Translations under genes and position numbers: made by a program
Assembly (NCBI GenBank): GCA_963799245.1
Contig: CAWCWN010000007.1
Span: 1-64,000 of the forward strand
Source of the DNA: CAWCWN01 sp963799245
GTDB lineage: Bacteria > Chloroflexota > Ktedonobacteria > Ktedonobacterales > Ktedonobacteraceae
Length of the DNA stretch: 64,000 nucleotides
Direction of reading: 5' to 3'
Shown: positions 16,955-27,908 of the stretch, in pieces
Layout: every line of letters starts with the position of its first letter
Position numbering within the stretch: position 1 is the stretch's first letter
The notes under the pieces: model-generated
The model's input: the letters and a program-made list of their open reading frames with translations, nothing else
Database searches by the model: none
What the model was told of the DNA's origin: nothing

Positions 16955-18944
16955 AAAGCCCTGTCAGGTGTGGGGAACTGCCGAGGCGCCGCAGAAAGCG
17001 GTTGGCTACATACTGGTCAACGCGCTTCCCTATGCGCACGAGCAGAATGTTGGACGGCTCCAGATTGATGTTGGGTTCGGTCGTCGCGTACTCGCTAAAG
17101 CCCTGTGAGGCGAAGAGCTGCGTAAACATCTTGCGGTATTGGCGGGGAGTGATGTCCATGCCCTCGATGTCCCAATGCCACGATAAGCCCATGGCAAAGA
17201 GGATCATGTCTTCCAGGGTCTCCGATTCAAGTGCGAAGGCCAATAATTTCTTTGCCAGACCCAGCTTGCGCCAATTCGCACTCACCTCGATAGTGACCTC
17301 GTACACATTATCCAGGCCCTCCCACCAATCGTCGCCAAAGGTCAGGGTCACTTCCCCTACGATTGCCCCCTCAGGCGTATGCGCCAGGATCAGGGCACAG
17401 TCCGGGCTGCCGGCAATATCCACAAGGAGCTGGTGCTCTTGCTCCGGCAGGCGAGCAAAGGCGTGCAGCCCGCTGTCGGCTGTCAGCCGTTCGACCAGGG
17501 ACGATGGGCAGAAATCGCGCAGCAAGATGCTTCCCTTGGGCGTCTGGAAGACTTCACTTTGCGCTGAAGCGGCGCCAGCGGGATGCAGCAGATCATACAG
17601 GTTGGCCAGAGGAGAGTACCGCCGCGCGGCGGGGAACACTTTACGGATGGGCGATGGCAGCACAAGCTGGCGCAGCATGGTAGCCACGCGCCGATTTTCG
17701 AAGCTGATGGCTAACCTGCGCGGTTGCGCAGGGAAATCTTTGGCGCGATCCTCAAATGTGGTGGGGAAGTCGGTGTTGAACGACGCTTTTCCCGCCAGCT
17801 CTTGTTCCAGCTCTTCTTGCTCCTTGATCGCTTCCCAGGCGGGACGCCAGCGCTCAACCCATGGCTCAGGCAGGTGCTCAGGCAGGGCCTGCTCCGACAT
17901 TTCCGCCCATAGAATACTCCAGACGCGCGGCACGACGCGAAACTGAGCATACCCTCCGCCGCCCAGCGCTACCCAGCGGCCATGGCAATAGGTATGGGCC
18001 AGGTGGTGGACGCTGCGCATCTGTGCCTGGATACTGCGCGTGGTCAGCTCAAGATGGGTCAACGGGTCCCAGGCATGGGAATCGCAGCCATGCTGGCTGA
18101 TAATGACGTCGGGGCCAAATGATATGGCGAGCGGCGGCAGTAAGGCGTTCATCACCTCGAGGTAGGAATCATCCTCGGTAAATGGCGCTAACGGCAGATT
18201 GACCGAATAGCCACGCCCCAGGCCATTGCCTAATTCGAGGACATCGCCTGTCCCGGGGAAAAGATAGCGCCCCGTTTCATGCAGCGAGATGGTCATCACA
18301 CGCGGGTCATCGTAAAACGCGCGCTGGACCCCGTCGCCATGATGCGCATCGAAATCGATATAGAGCACCTTGGCTTCACTGGAACGCAGCACACTGGCAA
18401 TGGCAACGGCACTGTCATTATAGATGCAGAAGCCCGAAGCCCGCTCAGCCAACGCATGATGCAGCCCCCCTGCCGGATGAAAGATGTGCAGCGGGCGGTC
18501 TTCAGGCGCACATGGTTGACCGTCATCCAGTCCCATCACCGTGCGCATGGCGACGAGCGTGCCCCCAGCGATACGCGCTGTCACCTCATGCATCCCTGCG
18601 ATGGCCGGCGTATCTCCCTCTGCAAAGCCGTATTCCTGGGCCAGGTAGGCGCGCTGTGCCTGTTCTTCGCGCGAGGCGCCTTGCTCTGCTTCCGCTCTGC
18701 TCAATTGCTGGACAGCAGAGAGATACTCAGGTGTGTGGATCAAGCTCAATTCTTCCAGGCTGGCTGGACGCAGGGGGAGGGATTGGCGCTCATCGCCGCG
18801 CTGCCACAGGCCGCTGCTCTCGAGCAAATCGATCAGCGCAACCAGGCGGCGAGATTGAAAAGGGTGATCGGCGCCAAAATCGTACTGCAGTTCACTGGCA
18901 TCAAAGATGAGACGCGTGCGTGTATCGGCAGGTGTGCTAGACAT
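16953..18944 (-). CDS. acuC: AcuC-type deacetylase fused to an AcuA-like GNAT acetyltransferase, 663 aa
   Basis: Residues 1 to about 350 are a class I histone-deacetylase fold as in acetoin-utilisation protein AcuC: active-site His pair (GGLHHALAE, about 162-163), zinc ligands in DFDAHHGDG (about 197-205) and GCDSH (about 286-290), and GGGGYA (about 328). After a linker, about 468-660 resembles a GNAT domain with an acetyl-CoA loop-like RKLGLAKKLL near 560 and the look of AcuA. In Bacillus, AcuA acetylates and AcuC deacetylates acetyl-CoA synthetase, so this chain may hold writer and eraser together. I start at ATG 18944, with GAGGAG 9 bases upstream; this overlaps the end of acuB by 8 bases, suggesting translational coupling. 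The GNAT part is the less certain call. Confidence 0.85.
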   Translation of the reverse strand: MSSTPADTRTRLIFDASELQYDFGADHPFQSRRLVALIDLLESSGLWQRGDERQSLPLRPASLEELSLIHTPEYLSAVQQLSRAEAEQGASREEQAQRAYLAQEYGFAEGDTPAIAGMHEVTARIAGGTLVAMRTVMGLDDGQPCAPEDRPLHIFHPAGGLHHALAERASGFCIYNDSAVAIASVLRSSEAKVLYIDFDAHHGDGVQRAFYDDPRVMTISLHETGRYLFPGTGDVLELGNGLGRGYSVNLPLAPFTEDDSYLEVMNALLPPLAISFGPDVIISQHGCDSHAWDPLTHLELTTRSIQAQMRSVHHLAHTYCHGRWVALGGGGYAQFRVVPRVWSILWAEMSEQALPEHLPEPWVERWRPAWEAIKEQEELEQELAGKASFNTDFPTTFEDRAKDFPAQPRRLAISFENRRVATMLRQLVLPSPIRKVFPAARRYSPLANLYDLLHPAGAASAQSEVFQTPKGSILLRDFCPSSLVERLTADSGLHAFARLPEQEHQLLVDIAGSPDCALILAHTPEGAIVGEVTLTFGDDWWEGLDNVYEVTIEVSANWRKLGLAKKLLAFALESETLEDMILFAMGLSWHWDIEGMDITPRQYRKMFTQLFASQGFSEYATTEPNINLEPSNILLVRIGKRVDQYVANRFLRRLGSSPHLTGL

Positions 18945-19674
18945 AGGCGTCATCTCCTCGAGCGCTCTCCGCGAAGGTGTACTGGATACGGGCTTCCTGC
19001 AGGCGAGCCAGGAGAGGAGCGGGATGAATGGTGCCCAGGCGTATGGTTGCGGCAGTCCCCGCCCCCTTGCCGGGGTGTGCGGCAAAAACGGCCTGCACCG
19101 GGATCTGTAATTCCGCGGCCAGGAGGAGCGCGTGCGCCACCGGGGTCATATTCCCCGCCGTAAAGAGGATATGCATGTCCACGCCTGGCTCAGAGGCCCC
19201 CATGGCGCGCGCGAAGGCAAGCAGCAGATCGCTGCGCGTCAACAGCCCAACCAGGATTGTCTGGATGTTGGCATCTGACTGCCGATACTCGACGACAGGC
19301 AGATACTGGAGCCCGCGCTCAACGAGCAGCTGGGCGGCCGCACTCACAGCAGTAAAGGGCGTGATACATAGGGGCGAGGGGCGCATGACCTCCCCAACCC
19401 GTTGCTCCTGCCACGATCTATGTCCAACCTCACTCGCAGCTTCGTGGGGAACGCTCGCGGCCGCCATTTCAATATCCTGTGACGTGAGAACACCTTCGAA
19501 GAAGAGGGTCTTGTGCGTGGTATACGTGTGGCGCTGCGAAGCAGCCATTGTCACAGGTCTCACCACGGGTAGATGGTGAAATTGATGCTGGCGCAGCAGT
19601 TGAGCCGCGTGGCTCAGGGTATCCTCAGGTTCTACCGTCACTAACGTAGTCGTCATAATGTCGCGTACTATCAA
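18937..19674 (-). CDS. acuB: CBS-pair protein with C-terminal ACT-like domain (AcuB-like), 245 aa
   Basis: Two CBS motifs (MIVRDIMTTTLVTVEPEDTL and VGEVMRPSPLCITPFTAV) form a Bateman module that usually binds adenine nucleotides; the last ~75 residues (MHILFTAGNMTPVAHALLLA to IRLGTIHPAPLLARLQ) look like an ACT-type domain. This CBS-ACT order is that of Bacillus AcuB. The gene starts with TTG at 19674, with AAGGAG about 9 bases upstream. The first CBS is lengthened by an insertion (AASQRHTYTTHKTLFFEG). It directly precedes and overlaps the acuC-acuA fusion, so all three Acu functions are in one operon, which probably tunes acetyl-CoA synthetase to energy charge. Confidence 0.82.
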   Translation of the reverse strand: MIVRDIMTTTLVTVEPEDTLSHAAQLLRQHQFHHLPVVRPVTMAASQRHTYTTHKTLFFEGVLTSQDIEMAAASVPHEAASEVGHRSWQEQRVGEVMRPSPLCITPFTAVSAAAQLLVERGLQYLPVVEYRQSDANIQTILVGLLTRSDLLLAFARAMGASEPGVDMHILFTAGNMTPVAHALLLAAELQIPVQAVFAAHPGKGAGTAATIRLGTIHPAPLLARLQEARIQYTFAESARGDDAYV

Positions 19675-19739
19675 CTCGGTGATCTCCTTTTCCCCGAAGG
19701 GCGCGAGCCTCTCTCGTTATTCCATACAAGCATAGTAGT

Positions 19740-19793
19740 TTCATATAACAGTTCCATCACTACCCGAGAACCCCGCATCACAAAACCCTCACG
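19740..19793 (-). promoter_or_regulatory. TGTGA repeat cluster upstream of acuB
   Basis: On the minus strand: CGTGAG, 5 bases, TGTGAT (11-bp period, 19777-19793), then 15 bases, AGTGAT, 10 bases and a weak -10-like TATGAA (19740-19745). The first pair matches the tandem motif; its distance to the likely -10 is larger than at other sites, so this is a variant member. Confidence 0.35.
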
Positions 19794-19977
19794 ATAGCGG
19801 GAGGAACGGTGTTTGCTCTGTGACGCAACTCCCTCGTGTTGGAGCTATGATGGGGTGAGATATATAAGTACGCAGGGGAACAAGATTGCAGCAGCAGCGA
19901 TAGCTTGCCGAGCGTGCGATTGTGAGGGTGGGAATAGACTAAGATTGTGAGCGAGGCGAGTGAATGTTAGCCGTTGT

Positions 19978-20010
19978 TGTGACCGGATTGAGAGATGTCT
20001 TCTCTACACT
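19978..20010 (+). promoter_or_regulatory. Tandem TGTGA promoter for acetyl-CoA carboxylase
   Basis: TGTGAC, 5 bases, TGAGAG, 10 bases, TACACT. The TGAGAG variant in the second hexamer also occurs at the USP promoter (33578-33610). About 100 bases upstream of the carboxylase ATG. Further single TGTGAG copies lie at about 19921 and 19946. Confidence 0.5.
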
Positions 20011-20113
20011 GGTAAAATTCCAGGCAATGAGGGTATGGCGATGAACGTGAAACGGAGATGCTAGAGAATATGACACTATTCTCTGGAGATAAAAGGATAA
20101 TTCGGTAAGCTGC

Positions 20114-23100
20114 ATGAAAAACCACTTCACAAGAATCGCCATCGTTAACTGGGGCGAAGCCGCTATGCGCCTGATCCGTGCCGTGCGGGAGCTGAAGCGT
20201 GAACGGCATCTGAATATCTCAACCGTGGCGTTATTCACCGAGCCCGACCGCCAGGCAATGTTTGTGCGCGAGGCAGACGATGCGCTATGCATCGGACCCG
20301 CGACACTCGCCGACCAGCGCAAGGGCAGCTATCAGGATATTACGCGCGTCGAGCAAGCGCTGAAAGATGCCCGGGTCGATGCAGCCTGGGTTGGTTGGGG
20401 CCCCCTCTCAGAAGATGCATGGTTCGCTGATCTCTGCAAACGGCTTGGGATCGTATTCATCGGGCCAGATGCCGCAACGCTGCGAAATCCTGGGCAACAA
20501 AATCAGTGCCAGGCAGCTTGCTGAGCAGGCAGGCATTCCGGTCCTTCCCTGGAGTGGCGGGCCGGTTGAGACGGAGGCAGAGGCGCATCAGCACGCCGCG
20601 CGGCTCGAATATCCTCTCATGATCAAGCCAGCGGCCGGCTCTGGAGGGCTGGGTATACGCCGCGTCTCATCACCATCTGAACTCGCAGGCGCGCTTAAGA
20701 GTGCACGTAACGAGGCCCAGCGCATATTCGGCGACCCGGCCGTGTTTCTTGAGCAGATGCTCGCAGCGGCACATCTCATCGAGGCGCAGGTCCTGGCGGA
20801 TAATTATGGGACGACCTGGACTATCGGGATACGCGACTGTACAATTCAACATCATGGTCAGAAGCTACTCGAGGAATCCAGTTCTGCAGTGCTGCTACCG
20901 GAGCAGGAGTCAGTGCTGCGTGTGGCCGCGGAGCAGCTGTGCCAGATTGCTGGCTACCGTGGCGCCGGAACCGTGGAGTTCCTGTACGATCCATGCCGGC
21001 AGGGGTTCTGCTTCCTGGAGTTCACTCCACGCCTGAGTGCCGGGCACGCAGTCACAGAGATCACTACAGGGGCGGATCTGGTCAAGTTGCAGTTAGACGT
21101 AGCGCGAGGCGTTCACCTTGAAGGTGGGCCCCCGGCCATCATCGGTCACGCCGTCGGAGTTCACCTCTGCGCGCAGGACCCCGACGATGGCTTTACACCC
21201 AGTCCAGGCAGGTTGGAGTTGTTCCGGCTTGCGGGCGGGCCCGGCTTGCGCGTTGATAGCGGCTATGAGGAGGGGAACATTGGCCCCCCCGCTTTCGAAA
21301 CGGGGCTCGCCAGGATCATAGCCTGGGGACGTGATCGCCAGGAGGCGCTAGCGCGGTTGAGCCGGGCGCTAACCGAAAGCGCAGTCGTCATTCGTAGAGG
21401 AATGAGCAACAAGGCATTCTTGCTCGATCTCTTGAACCATAGCGCATTCGACGCCAATGACATCGACAACCTTTCGCTCGATCGGCTACCTGCTAGGACA
21501 GCTGGCCAGATCCGGCAGCATGCCGAAGTTGCGCTGCTGCTGGCGGCTATCGAGGTCTACAACGCGGAACAACTCGTGGAACAGGCCCGCTTCTATGCGA
21601 GCGCAGCCCGTGGACGCCCCGTGGCACGCATGGATAGCAGCCTGACCACCGACCTACGATACGGCGGGCAAGTCTATCGACTCACAGTCTCACGCCCGGG
21701 TCCCTGCTATTATCAGGTGACAACCGAAGGGCAAAGAATTGATGTCCGCGTCGAGCGACTGGGGCCGTTTCAATGGCGGATCACGTGCTTCGGGCAACGT
21801 TTCCGGGCGCTCTCAGCCATAGATGAGCCAGACTATTACGTGGAGATCGACGGCGTCCCTCACCACATGACGCACGAGGGAGGAGGCATCGTCAGAGCTC
21901 CTACCCCTGCCGTTGTCGTCTCGATCACTGTCGCGCCAGGTGACAGCGTCGCCGCGGGAGACCGACTCGCCGTTGTCGAGGCCATGAAGATGGAAATGGC
22001 GATCACATCTCCGTTCGCGGGCAGTGTAACCCGGGTATTCGCCAGCAGCAACACCCAGGTCGATAAAGGAACGCCTCTACTGCAAATTGAACCCTTCGCC
22101 AGAAGTGATATGCCGCTTGATGCCAAGCGAGTTCAATTCGGCTACAGCAGGCAGCCGGCAGAACTTAAACAGGACGACCTCCAGTCACGCTACCGCGCAG
22201 TCTTCGAGGCGCTGGGCTACCAGGTGCTCGGACATGACATTGATGCCGACGCCGCCAGGCAGCTCCTCGCTGAGCAAACGGCGACGTACCGGATCATCGA
22301 CCCCGCCAACCAGGAACTGCTGGCCGGCGAGAACGAGATCCTCTCAATCTTCGCCGATATCTGCGCGCTTTTCCGCCGCGAGCTAGATCCGGCGGAGGCC
22401 AACGCCCCCGATGTGCAGGTACACAGCACGGAACAGGACCTGCTTACGTATCTCCGTTCGCGTGATATTCAGCGGGAGAGGCTTTCGATTTCATTCCTGG
22501 ACAAACTGCGGCGGCTGCTTATCCACTATGGCGTTAAGAGCCTTGACCCTTCACCCGAGCTCGACGAGAGCCTACTCTTGATATATAAGTCGCACCGGCG
22601 TGTCAATCAGCACCTGGCCGCGATCATAGCCATTCTCGAGAGGCGCCTTGAGCATGTCGATATATTAGTAGCTTCTACCCACGCGGAAATGCGTACCCTC
22701 CTCGACCGGCTCATACCTGCGACCCAGGGGCGCTATCCGGCTGTCAACGATCTCGCGCGCGAGGCTCGCTTCCGCTACTTTGAGCGGCCAATCTTCGAAC
22801 AGGCCAGGAACAAAATCTACGAGGAGATGAGGGGGCACCTCGCATACCTCGCTAAAAGCCCTTTCGCTTCCGATCGCGAAGAAAGGATTGATACACTCGT
22901 TGCTTGCCCACAGCCATTGCAGAACCTGATCTCCAGGCGCTTCCCCGCCTCTGACGACGAGATGCGCCTGGCCATGCTCGAAACTCTCACGCGTCGCTAC
23001 TACCGCATCCATCGCTTGGAGGGTTTCATGTGCACAACGATCGACGGCCAGGCCTTCGCTCAAGCGGTCTACTATCACAGCGGAGAGCGCACCGTCGTCG

Positions 23101-25700
23101 TGACGACGTTCTGTAGCTATGAAGATTTCGCTGCCGCGGCTTCAGGCGTGGCCCGCTTCGTCGAGCGTTTCCCGGTTGAGGACGGTGTCGCCATAGACTT
23201 CTATGCCTGGTGCTCGCATCCCCTGAGCGAGGCCGGGACAACGGAGCAGGAGATACGTACGATACTCGACAAGACGATCCCCCCCTCCATTTCTCGCACC
23301 TGCCCGCGGCGGATCGTCGCTGCCGTGAGCGCCCCGGGTAAGGGCCTTGGCATGACGGGTACCCAGCATTTCACCTATCATCCGGGTGAAAACGGCTACG
23401 AGGAGGAGCGACTTTACCGCGGGTTTCACCCTATGATGGGGGAGAGGCTCCACATATGGCGGCTCGCAAACTTTCAGATCGAACGGCTGCCTTCAGCGGA
23501 GGATGTCTACCTGTTCCACGGCATCGCCCGTGACAATCCGAAGGATGTGCGGCTGTTCGCTCTCGCCGAGGTGCGTGATATGACACCCCTGCGGGACGAA
23601 GCGGGCAAGATCGTCCACTTTCCCCATCTCGAACGCATGCTGATGGAGGCGCTGGAGAGCATTCGCCTGTACCAGTCCCACCTGCCCGTTCACGCGCGCC
23701 TGCCCTGGAACCGGGTGCTGCTCTACGTCTGGCCGCCACTGAGCTTGCAGCCAGAGGCGTTCCTGGAAATCATGCGAGAACTATGGCCCGCCACCTCGGG
23801 GCTTGGCCTGGAGAGGATTGTGCTGCATGCGAAGATCGCTGAAGCCGGAGCCGCTGAACCGCACGACTGCATGCTGCACATCTCGAGCCCTGGTGGTCGT
23901 GAACTGGTCCTCAGAGTAGGTCCACCGGTTGAAACGCCCATCACGACGTTGAGTGAGTACTGGCAGAAGGTTGTGCAGCTGCGCCGGCGCGGGCTCGTCT
24001 ACCCCTACGAGTTGATAGAGATGCTTACCCTGAAGCATGGAGCTGCGTCAACCTGGCTACCCCCGGGCGATTTCAGCGAGTACGACCTGGATGAGGACAA
24101 TCGGCTGGTACCCGTCGACCGTCCCTACGGAAAGAATAGAGCAGGAATTGTCGTCGGGGTCATCCGCAACTACACCTCCAAGTATCCCGAAGGAATGACC
24201 CGCGTGATCCTGCTCGGCGATCCCAGCCGCAGCCTCGGCTCGGTCGCCGAACCCGAATGCCGGCTCATCAGCGAGGCGCTGCATCTGGCTGCGCGCCTGC
24301 GGGCACCACTCGAATGGTTCGCTCTTTCAGCCGGGGCCAGGATCTCAATGGATAGCGGCACCGAGAATATGGACTGGGTCGCCAGAACCCTGAGGAGTAT
24401 CGGCGAATTCACGCAGGCCGGCGGTGAGATAAACGTGATCGTCAACGGCATCAATGTCGGTGCTCAGGCATACTGGAACGCCGCCGCCACCATGCTCATG
24501 CACACCCGTGGCATCCTTATCATGACCCCCAACGGTGCGATGGTTCTGACCGGTAAGCTATCCCTCGACTACTCGGGTAGCGTTTCGGCTGAGGATAATT
24601 ACGGCATCGGAGGCTATGAACACATTATGGGCCCTAACGGCCAGGCACAGTATTTCGCTCCCGACCTCGCTACTGCCTGCCAGATCTTGATGCGCCATTA
24701 TGATCACACCTATGTAGTACCAGGCGAGCGCTTTCCACGGCGCGCAGCGACCAGCGATCCGGCGACGCGTGACGTCCGGGTTTTTCCGTACCACAGTACA
24801 GGGCCAGAAGATAGTGGCCTCACCTGCATCGGTGACCTCTTCTCAGATGAGAAGAACGCCGGACGCAAGCGGGCATTCGACATCCGCTCGGTCATGAGCG
24901 CCTTGATCGACACCGACAGCCAGCCGCTCGAACGCTGGCACGACATGCGCGATGCAGATACTGCTGTTGCATGGGATGCTCATATCGGGGGCTATCCGCT
25001 GGCCATGCTCGGCATCGAGTCTCACCCCATTCCCAGGAGCGGCTTCGTCCCTGGTGATGGGCCTGAGCAATGGACAGCCGGCACGCTGTTCTCAATGTCG
25101 GCCAAGAAGGTCGCGCGAACAATCAACTCGGCAAGCGGCAACCGGCCACTGGTCGTAATCGCCAACCTGTCCGGCTTCGATGGCTCGCCGGAATCCATGC
25201 GCAACTTCGAGCTCGAGTACGGGGCCGAGGTCGGTCGAGCGATCGCCAATTTTCAAGGGCCGATCGTCTTTTGTGTGATCTCGCGCTATCATGGTGGAGC
25301 TTTTGTCGTCTTCTCAAAGGCATTGAACGAGAATATGGAGGTGGCTGCCGTGAAGGGCTCATACGCCTCGGTTATCGGAGGGATACCTGCCGCGGCGGTC
25401 GTCTTTACCCACGAAGTGGACTTGCGGACAAGGGCCGACTCCCGTGTGAAGGCCCTGCAGGAGCAACTCCTGCAGTCGAATGGCGCGCAGAAGGCAGCCC
25501 TGCAGATCCGGTTGAAAGAGGTCACAGCGATCGTACATTCTGAGAAGGTAGGCGAGATAGCGAGCGAGTTCGACCACATTCATACAATAGACCGTGCGCA
25601 GCGAGTCAGATCTATCGACTACGTCATCCCACCGGCAGCCCTCCGTCCCTATCTCATCGAGGCATTAGAGAGAGGGATCGAGCGAGAAGCGCAACGCTGA
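20114..25700 (+). CDS. Eukaryote-type multidomain acetyl-CoA carboxylase, about 1861 aa, with a 1-base frameshift near 20486
   Basis: Order of parts: biotin carboxylase (about 1-450, starting RIAIVNWGEAAMRLIRAVREL; glycine loop AAGSGGLGI), biotin carrier domain with the biotinyl lysine in AMKMEM (about residue 625), a long central region (about 650-1300) like the eukaryotic ACC central domain (RLEGFMCT, HPMMGERLHIWRLANFQIER), and a carboxyltransferase with N half (GYEHIMGPNGQAQ) and C half (NLSGFDGSPESMRNFELEYG). It makes malonyl-CoA, or a related acyl-CoA product, from biotin, ATP and bicarbonate. As written the frame breaks at 20485-20487, where an extra A in CTGCGAAATCCTGGGC separates GPDAATLR from ILGNKISARQLAEQ; deleting it restores one ORF. 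The second piece alone lacks the biotin carboxylase N-terminus. Start ATG 20114 has only a weak upstream AAAGGA. Confidence 0.85.
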
Positions 25701-25745
25701 AGCCGGGATGCATTGTAACGCTCAAAATGCTATACCTCCTTTCGT

Positions 25746-25809
25746 CTTGCCTGAACCGCAGGCAAGCTACACTGCAGCGCTGGCCAGATGCACCCCGCCC
25801 GGGGGCGGG
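25746..25809. terminator. Two hairpins between convergent genes
   Basis: CTTGCCT (25746-25752) pairs with AGGCAAG (25760-25766), and CCCGCC pairs with GGCGGG around 25794-25809. They lie between the carboxylase stop (25700) and the end of the convergent ligase gene (25835). They probably terminate in both directions. Confidence 0.4.
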
Positions 25810-25834
25810 TAATAGGTGCCTATACCTCCTCACG

Positions 25835-26977
25835 TCAATCCGCGCCCACCAGTGGGAGTACCTTCTCGGGGATGCCCTGCATCGTCTGCTGCATCAACAG
25901 GCGGGTCACGGCATCTATGCTGCCGGTTTGCTCGTAAAGAGCTATCTGGCGATCGGCGCCTGTGCCACAGGGGTCTTCTAGCAAATTGCGCAGATAGGTG
26001 ACCTCTTGACGGCTGCCCAGGTCATCAACGACATCATCCACGAAATCGAGCAACTCTGTGAGAGATTTGCGCATACTGAGGCGACGGCCCTGCACGAAAT
26101 CAAGCACTTCCGCGTCCAGACCATAGTGCATCACACGCCACTTGTTCTCTTCGATAAAGTGACCCGATAGCGCCGGGGTTCTTAACCCGCTCTTGTTGAG
26201 CCAGGTCAGTTTGGCAACGAGCGCCTGGCAGAGCGCAGCGATGGCGATAGTATCCTCAAATGTTGCGGGCATATCACAGATGCGGAATTCAATCGTGCCG
26301 AAAAACGGATGCGGGCGAATGTCCCACCAGATTCTTTTACCATTGTCGATGCAGCCCGTTTTGACGAGCGCCTGGACATAGGCGTCGAAATCGATCGCTG
26401 AGGGAAATACCTCCGGCACTCCGCTGCGAGGAAAGGGTTTCCAGACGACAGAGCGATACGACTTGAGACCGGTGAGGCGTCCGGCCCAGAAAGGGGAGTT
26501 GGCTGAGATGGCCAGCAGATGGGGGAGCCAGGTACGCAACTGATTCATCAGCTCAACGGCCATCTCATGACTCTCGATACCGATGTGAACATGCAAACCG
26601 AAAATCAGGAGGGAGCGGGCGACATCCTGTAACTCTTGTTCCAGTTGGATATATCTCTCAAAGGGAGACCTCGCTTCGTTTTGCCACAATGCGCCTGGGT
26701 GTGTGCCGGCGCTGACGAGTGCCAGGCCTTCCTCTCCCACCAGCCAGGCGAGGGTCGACCGTAAATCCCGCATCTCTTTGCGCGCGGTAGGAATATCAGG
26801 CAATATTTCCGAGTTGATCTCCACCGTCGATTGCAGCATCTCTGGTTTGATTTGCTCTCCCAAGAACGCCTGTCCCTTCGCCAGAATGGCCTGAATACAT
26901 GGGCGCAACTGACCAGTCTTTTTGTCCACCATTTGATACTCTTCCTCAATCCCGATAGTAAAAGGTGGTTTCCTCAT
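25835..26977 (-). CDS. GCS2-family carboxylate-amine ligase (YbdK-type), 380 aa
   Basis: Begins FTIGIEEEYQMVD, the start of the glutamate-cysteine ligase type 2 family (IGxEEE binds metal and ATP), followed by EINSEILPDIPTAR, LHVHIGIESHE and GTIEFRICDMPATFEDT, all conserved blocks. The enzymes ligate an amino acid to the gamma-carboxylate of glutamate; many members have weak glutamate-cysteine ligase activity and unknown true substrates. The chosen ATG 26977 has a GGAGGAGGAG run just upstream, removing 11 extra residues. The PP2C gene ends 59 bases upstream in the same direction, so one transcript from the promoter at 28039-28071 is likely. Confidence 0.85.
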   Translation of the reverse strand: MRKPPFTIGIEEEYQMVDKKTGQLRPCIQAILAKGQAFLGEQIKPEMLQSTVEINSEILPDIPTARKEMRDLRSTLAWLVGEEGLALVSAGTHPGALWQNEARSPFERYIQLEQELQDVARSLLIFGLHVHIGIESHEMAVELMNQLRTWLPHLLAISANSPFWAGRLTGLKSYRSVVWKPFPRSGVPEVFPSAIDFDAYVQALVKTGCIDNGKRIWWDIRPHPFFGTIEFRICDMPATFEDTIAIAALCQALVAKLTWLNKSGLRTPALSGHFIEENKWRVMHYGLDAEVLDFVQGRRLSMRKSLTELLDFVDDVVDDLGSRQEVTYLRNLLEDPCGTGADRQIALYEQTGSIDAVTRLLMQQTMQGIPEKVLPLVGAD

Positions 26978-27036
26978 CCTGCTCCTCCTCCTGCAAAACA
27001 TGTCTGCCACCGGTCCTCCAGGGCTGGCGAAAAAAG

Positions 27037-27908
27037 CTATACGTTGCTCACCTGCGCCACAACGGCGCTCACATTGTCTTCACCTCCACCTGCCAGTGCA
27101 GCCTGAATGAGCGCGTGCGCTGCACGGGTGGGTCGCACTGAGAAGAGGTCAAGATAGCCGCGATCCGCCGGTCGCGGACCATTTCCCACAACCCATCGGA
27201 ACATAGCAGCAGCATATCGCCTGCAGTCAGTGGTATAGCATATGTATCCACCTCCACGGTAGATTTCTCACCCAGGCAGCGATAGATGAGATTGCGCATG
27301 GGATGAGTATAGATGTCTTCCGGCTGGATGACGCCTGCCCCCACGAGGGCTGCAACCAGTGAGTGGTCCTGGGTGATCTGCGACAATCCAGCTTGTTGGC
27401 GATAGAGATAGAAGCGGCTATCGCCTACATGAGCCACATAGGCCGTAGTATCCACCACCAGGACGGCCGTCATCGTCGTTCCCATAGTGGTTTTCTGCTT
27501 CTGATTGCGCTGGTAGAGCACCCGATTGGCATACTGGGCGCCTTTGAGTAAAGGCAGAAAGGCCTTTGATACCACCTGTTTTGAGCCCAGTGAGCCGGAT
27601 ACATAGTCGCCCAGGGACTGGACAGCGAGCCGACTTGCTTCTTGCCCATGCGCCTGTCCTCCCATGCCGTCCGCCACCACCAGGAGAACAAACGGTTTTT
27701 GCGGCGCACAGGGGATGACACCGCGTATGATAGCGAGCGTATCTTCGTTCGGCATCTGCTTGCGTTTTAAGCCGGGGTCAGTCTCGCAGCCCACCTGCAA
27801 TGCCAGCAGCGCCCGCTCGGTTTTTACCATCCCTTCAGCCCAGGGGGGCGCTGGCAATTCTGTGGGGAGGGGAGTTGGATGAAGGTGATCATCTCGATGT
27901 ATAAGCAT
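27037..27908 (-). pseudogene. PP2C-family Ser/Thr phosphatase with a 1-base deletion near the C-terminus
   Basis: Metal-binding and catalytic blocks of PP2C phosphatases are present: NEDTLAII, VVADGMGGQAHGQEAS, GTTMTAVLVVD, AYVAHVGDSRFYLYR, ITQDHSLVAALVGAG and LLCSDGLWEMV. Near 27126-27133 (GACCCACCCGT on the coding strand) one base is missing, so the frame as written ends at 27069 with a foreign tail. In the next frame the family's last block returns as RAAHALIQAALAGGGEDNVS and AVVAQVSNV, with TAG at 27037-27039. GGGEDN supplies a metal ligand, so a real frameshift would inactivate the enzyme. Its likely partner is a Hanks-type kinase such as the one at 9252. Sequence error is a good alternative. 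Confidence 0.8.

Noticed and set aside
17002..17946. A 314-aa plus-strand ORF inside the acuC region
   Set aside because: It is antisense to the deacetylase-acetyltransferase gene, whose motifs are unmistakable; the plus-strand protein is Ser/Arg-rich and motif-free.
20480..20490. Programmed frameshift in the carboxylase
   Set aside because: No known +1 shift signal (such as a slow stop codon with an upstream SD) is present, and other genes in the window show the same kind of single-base defect.
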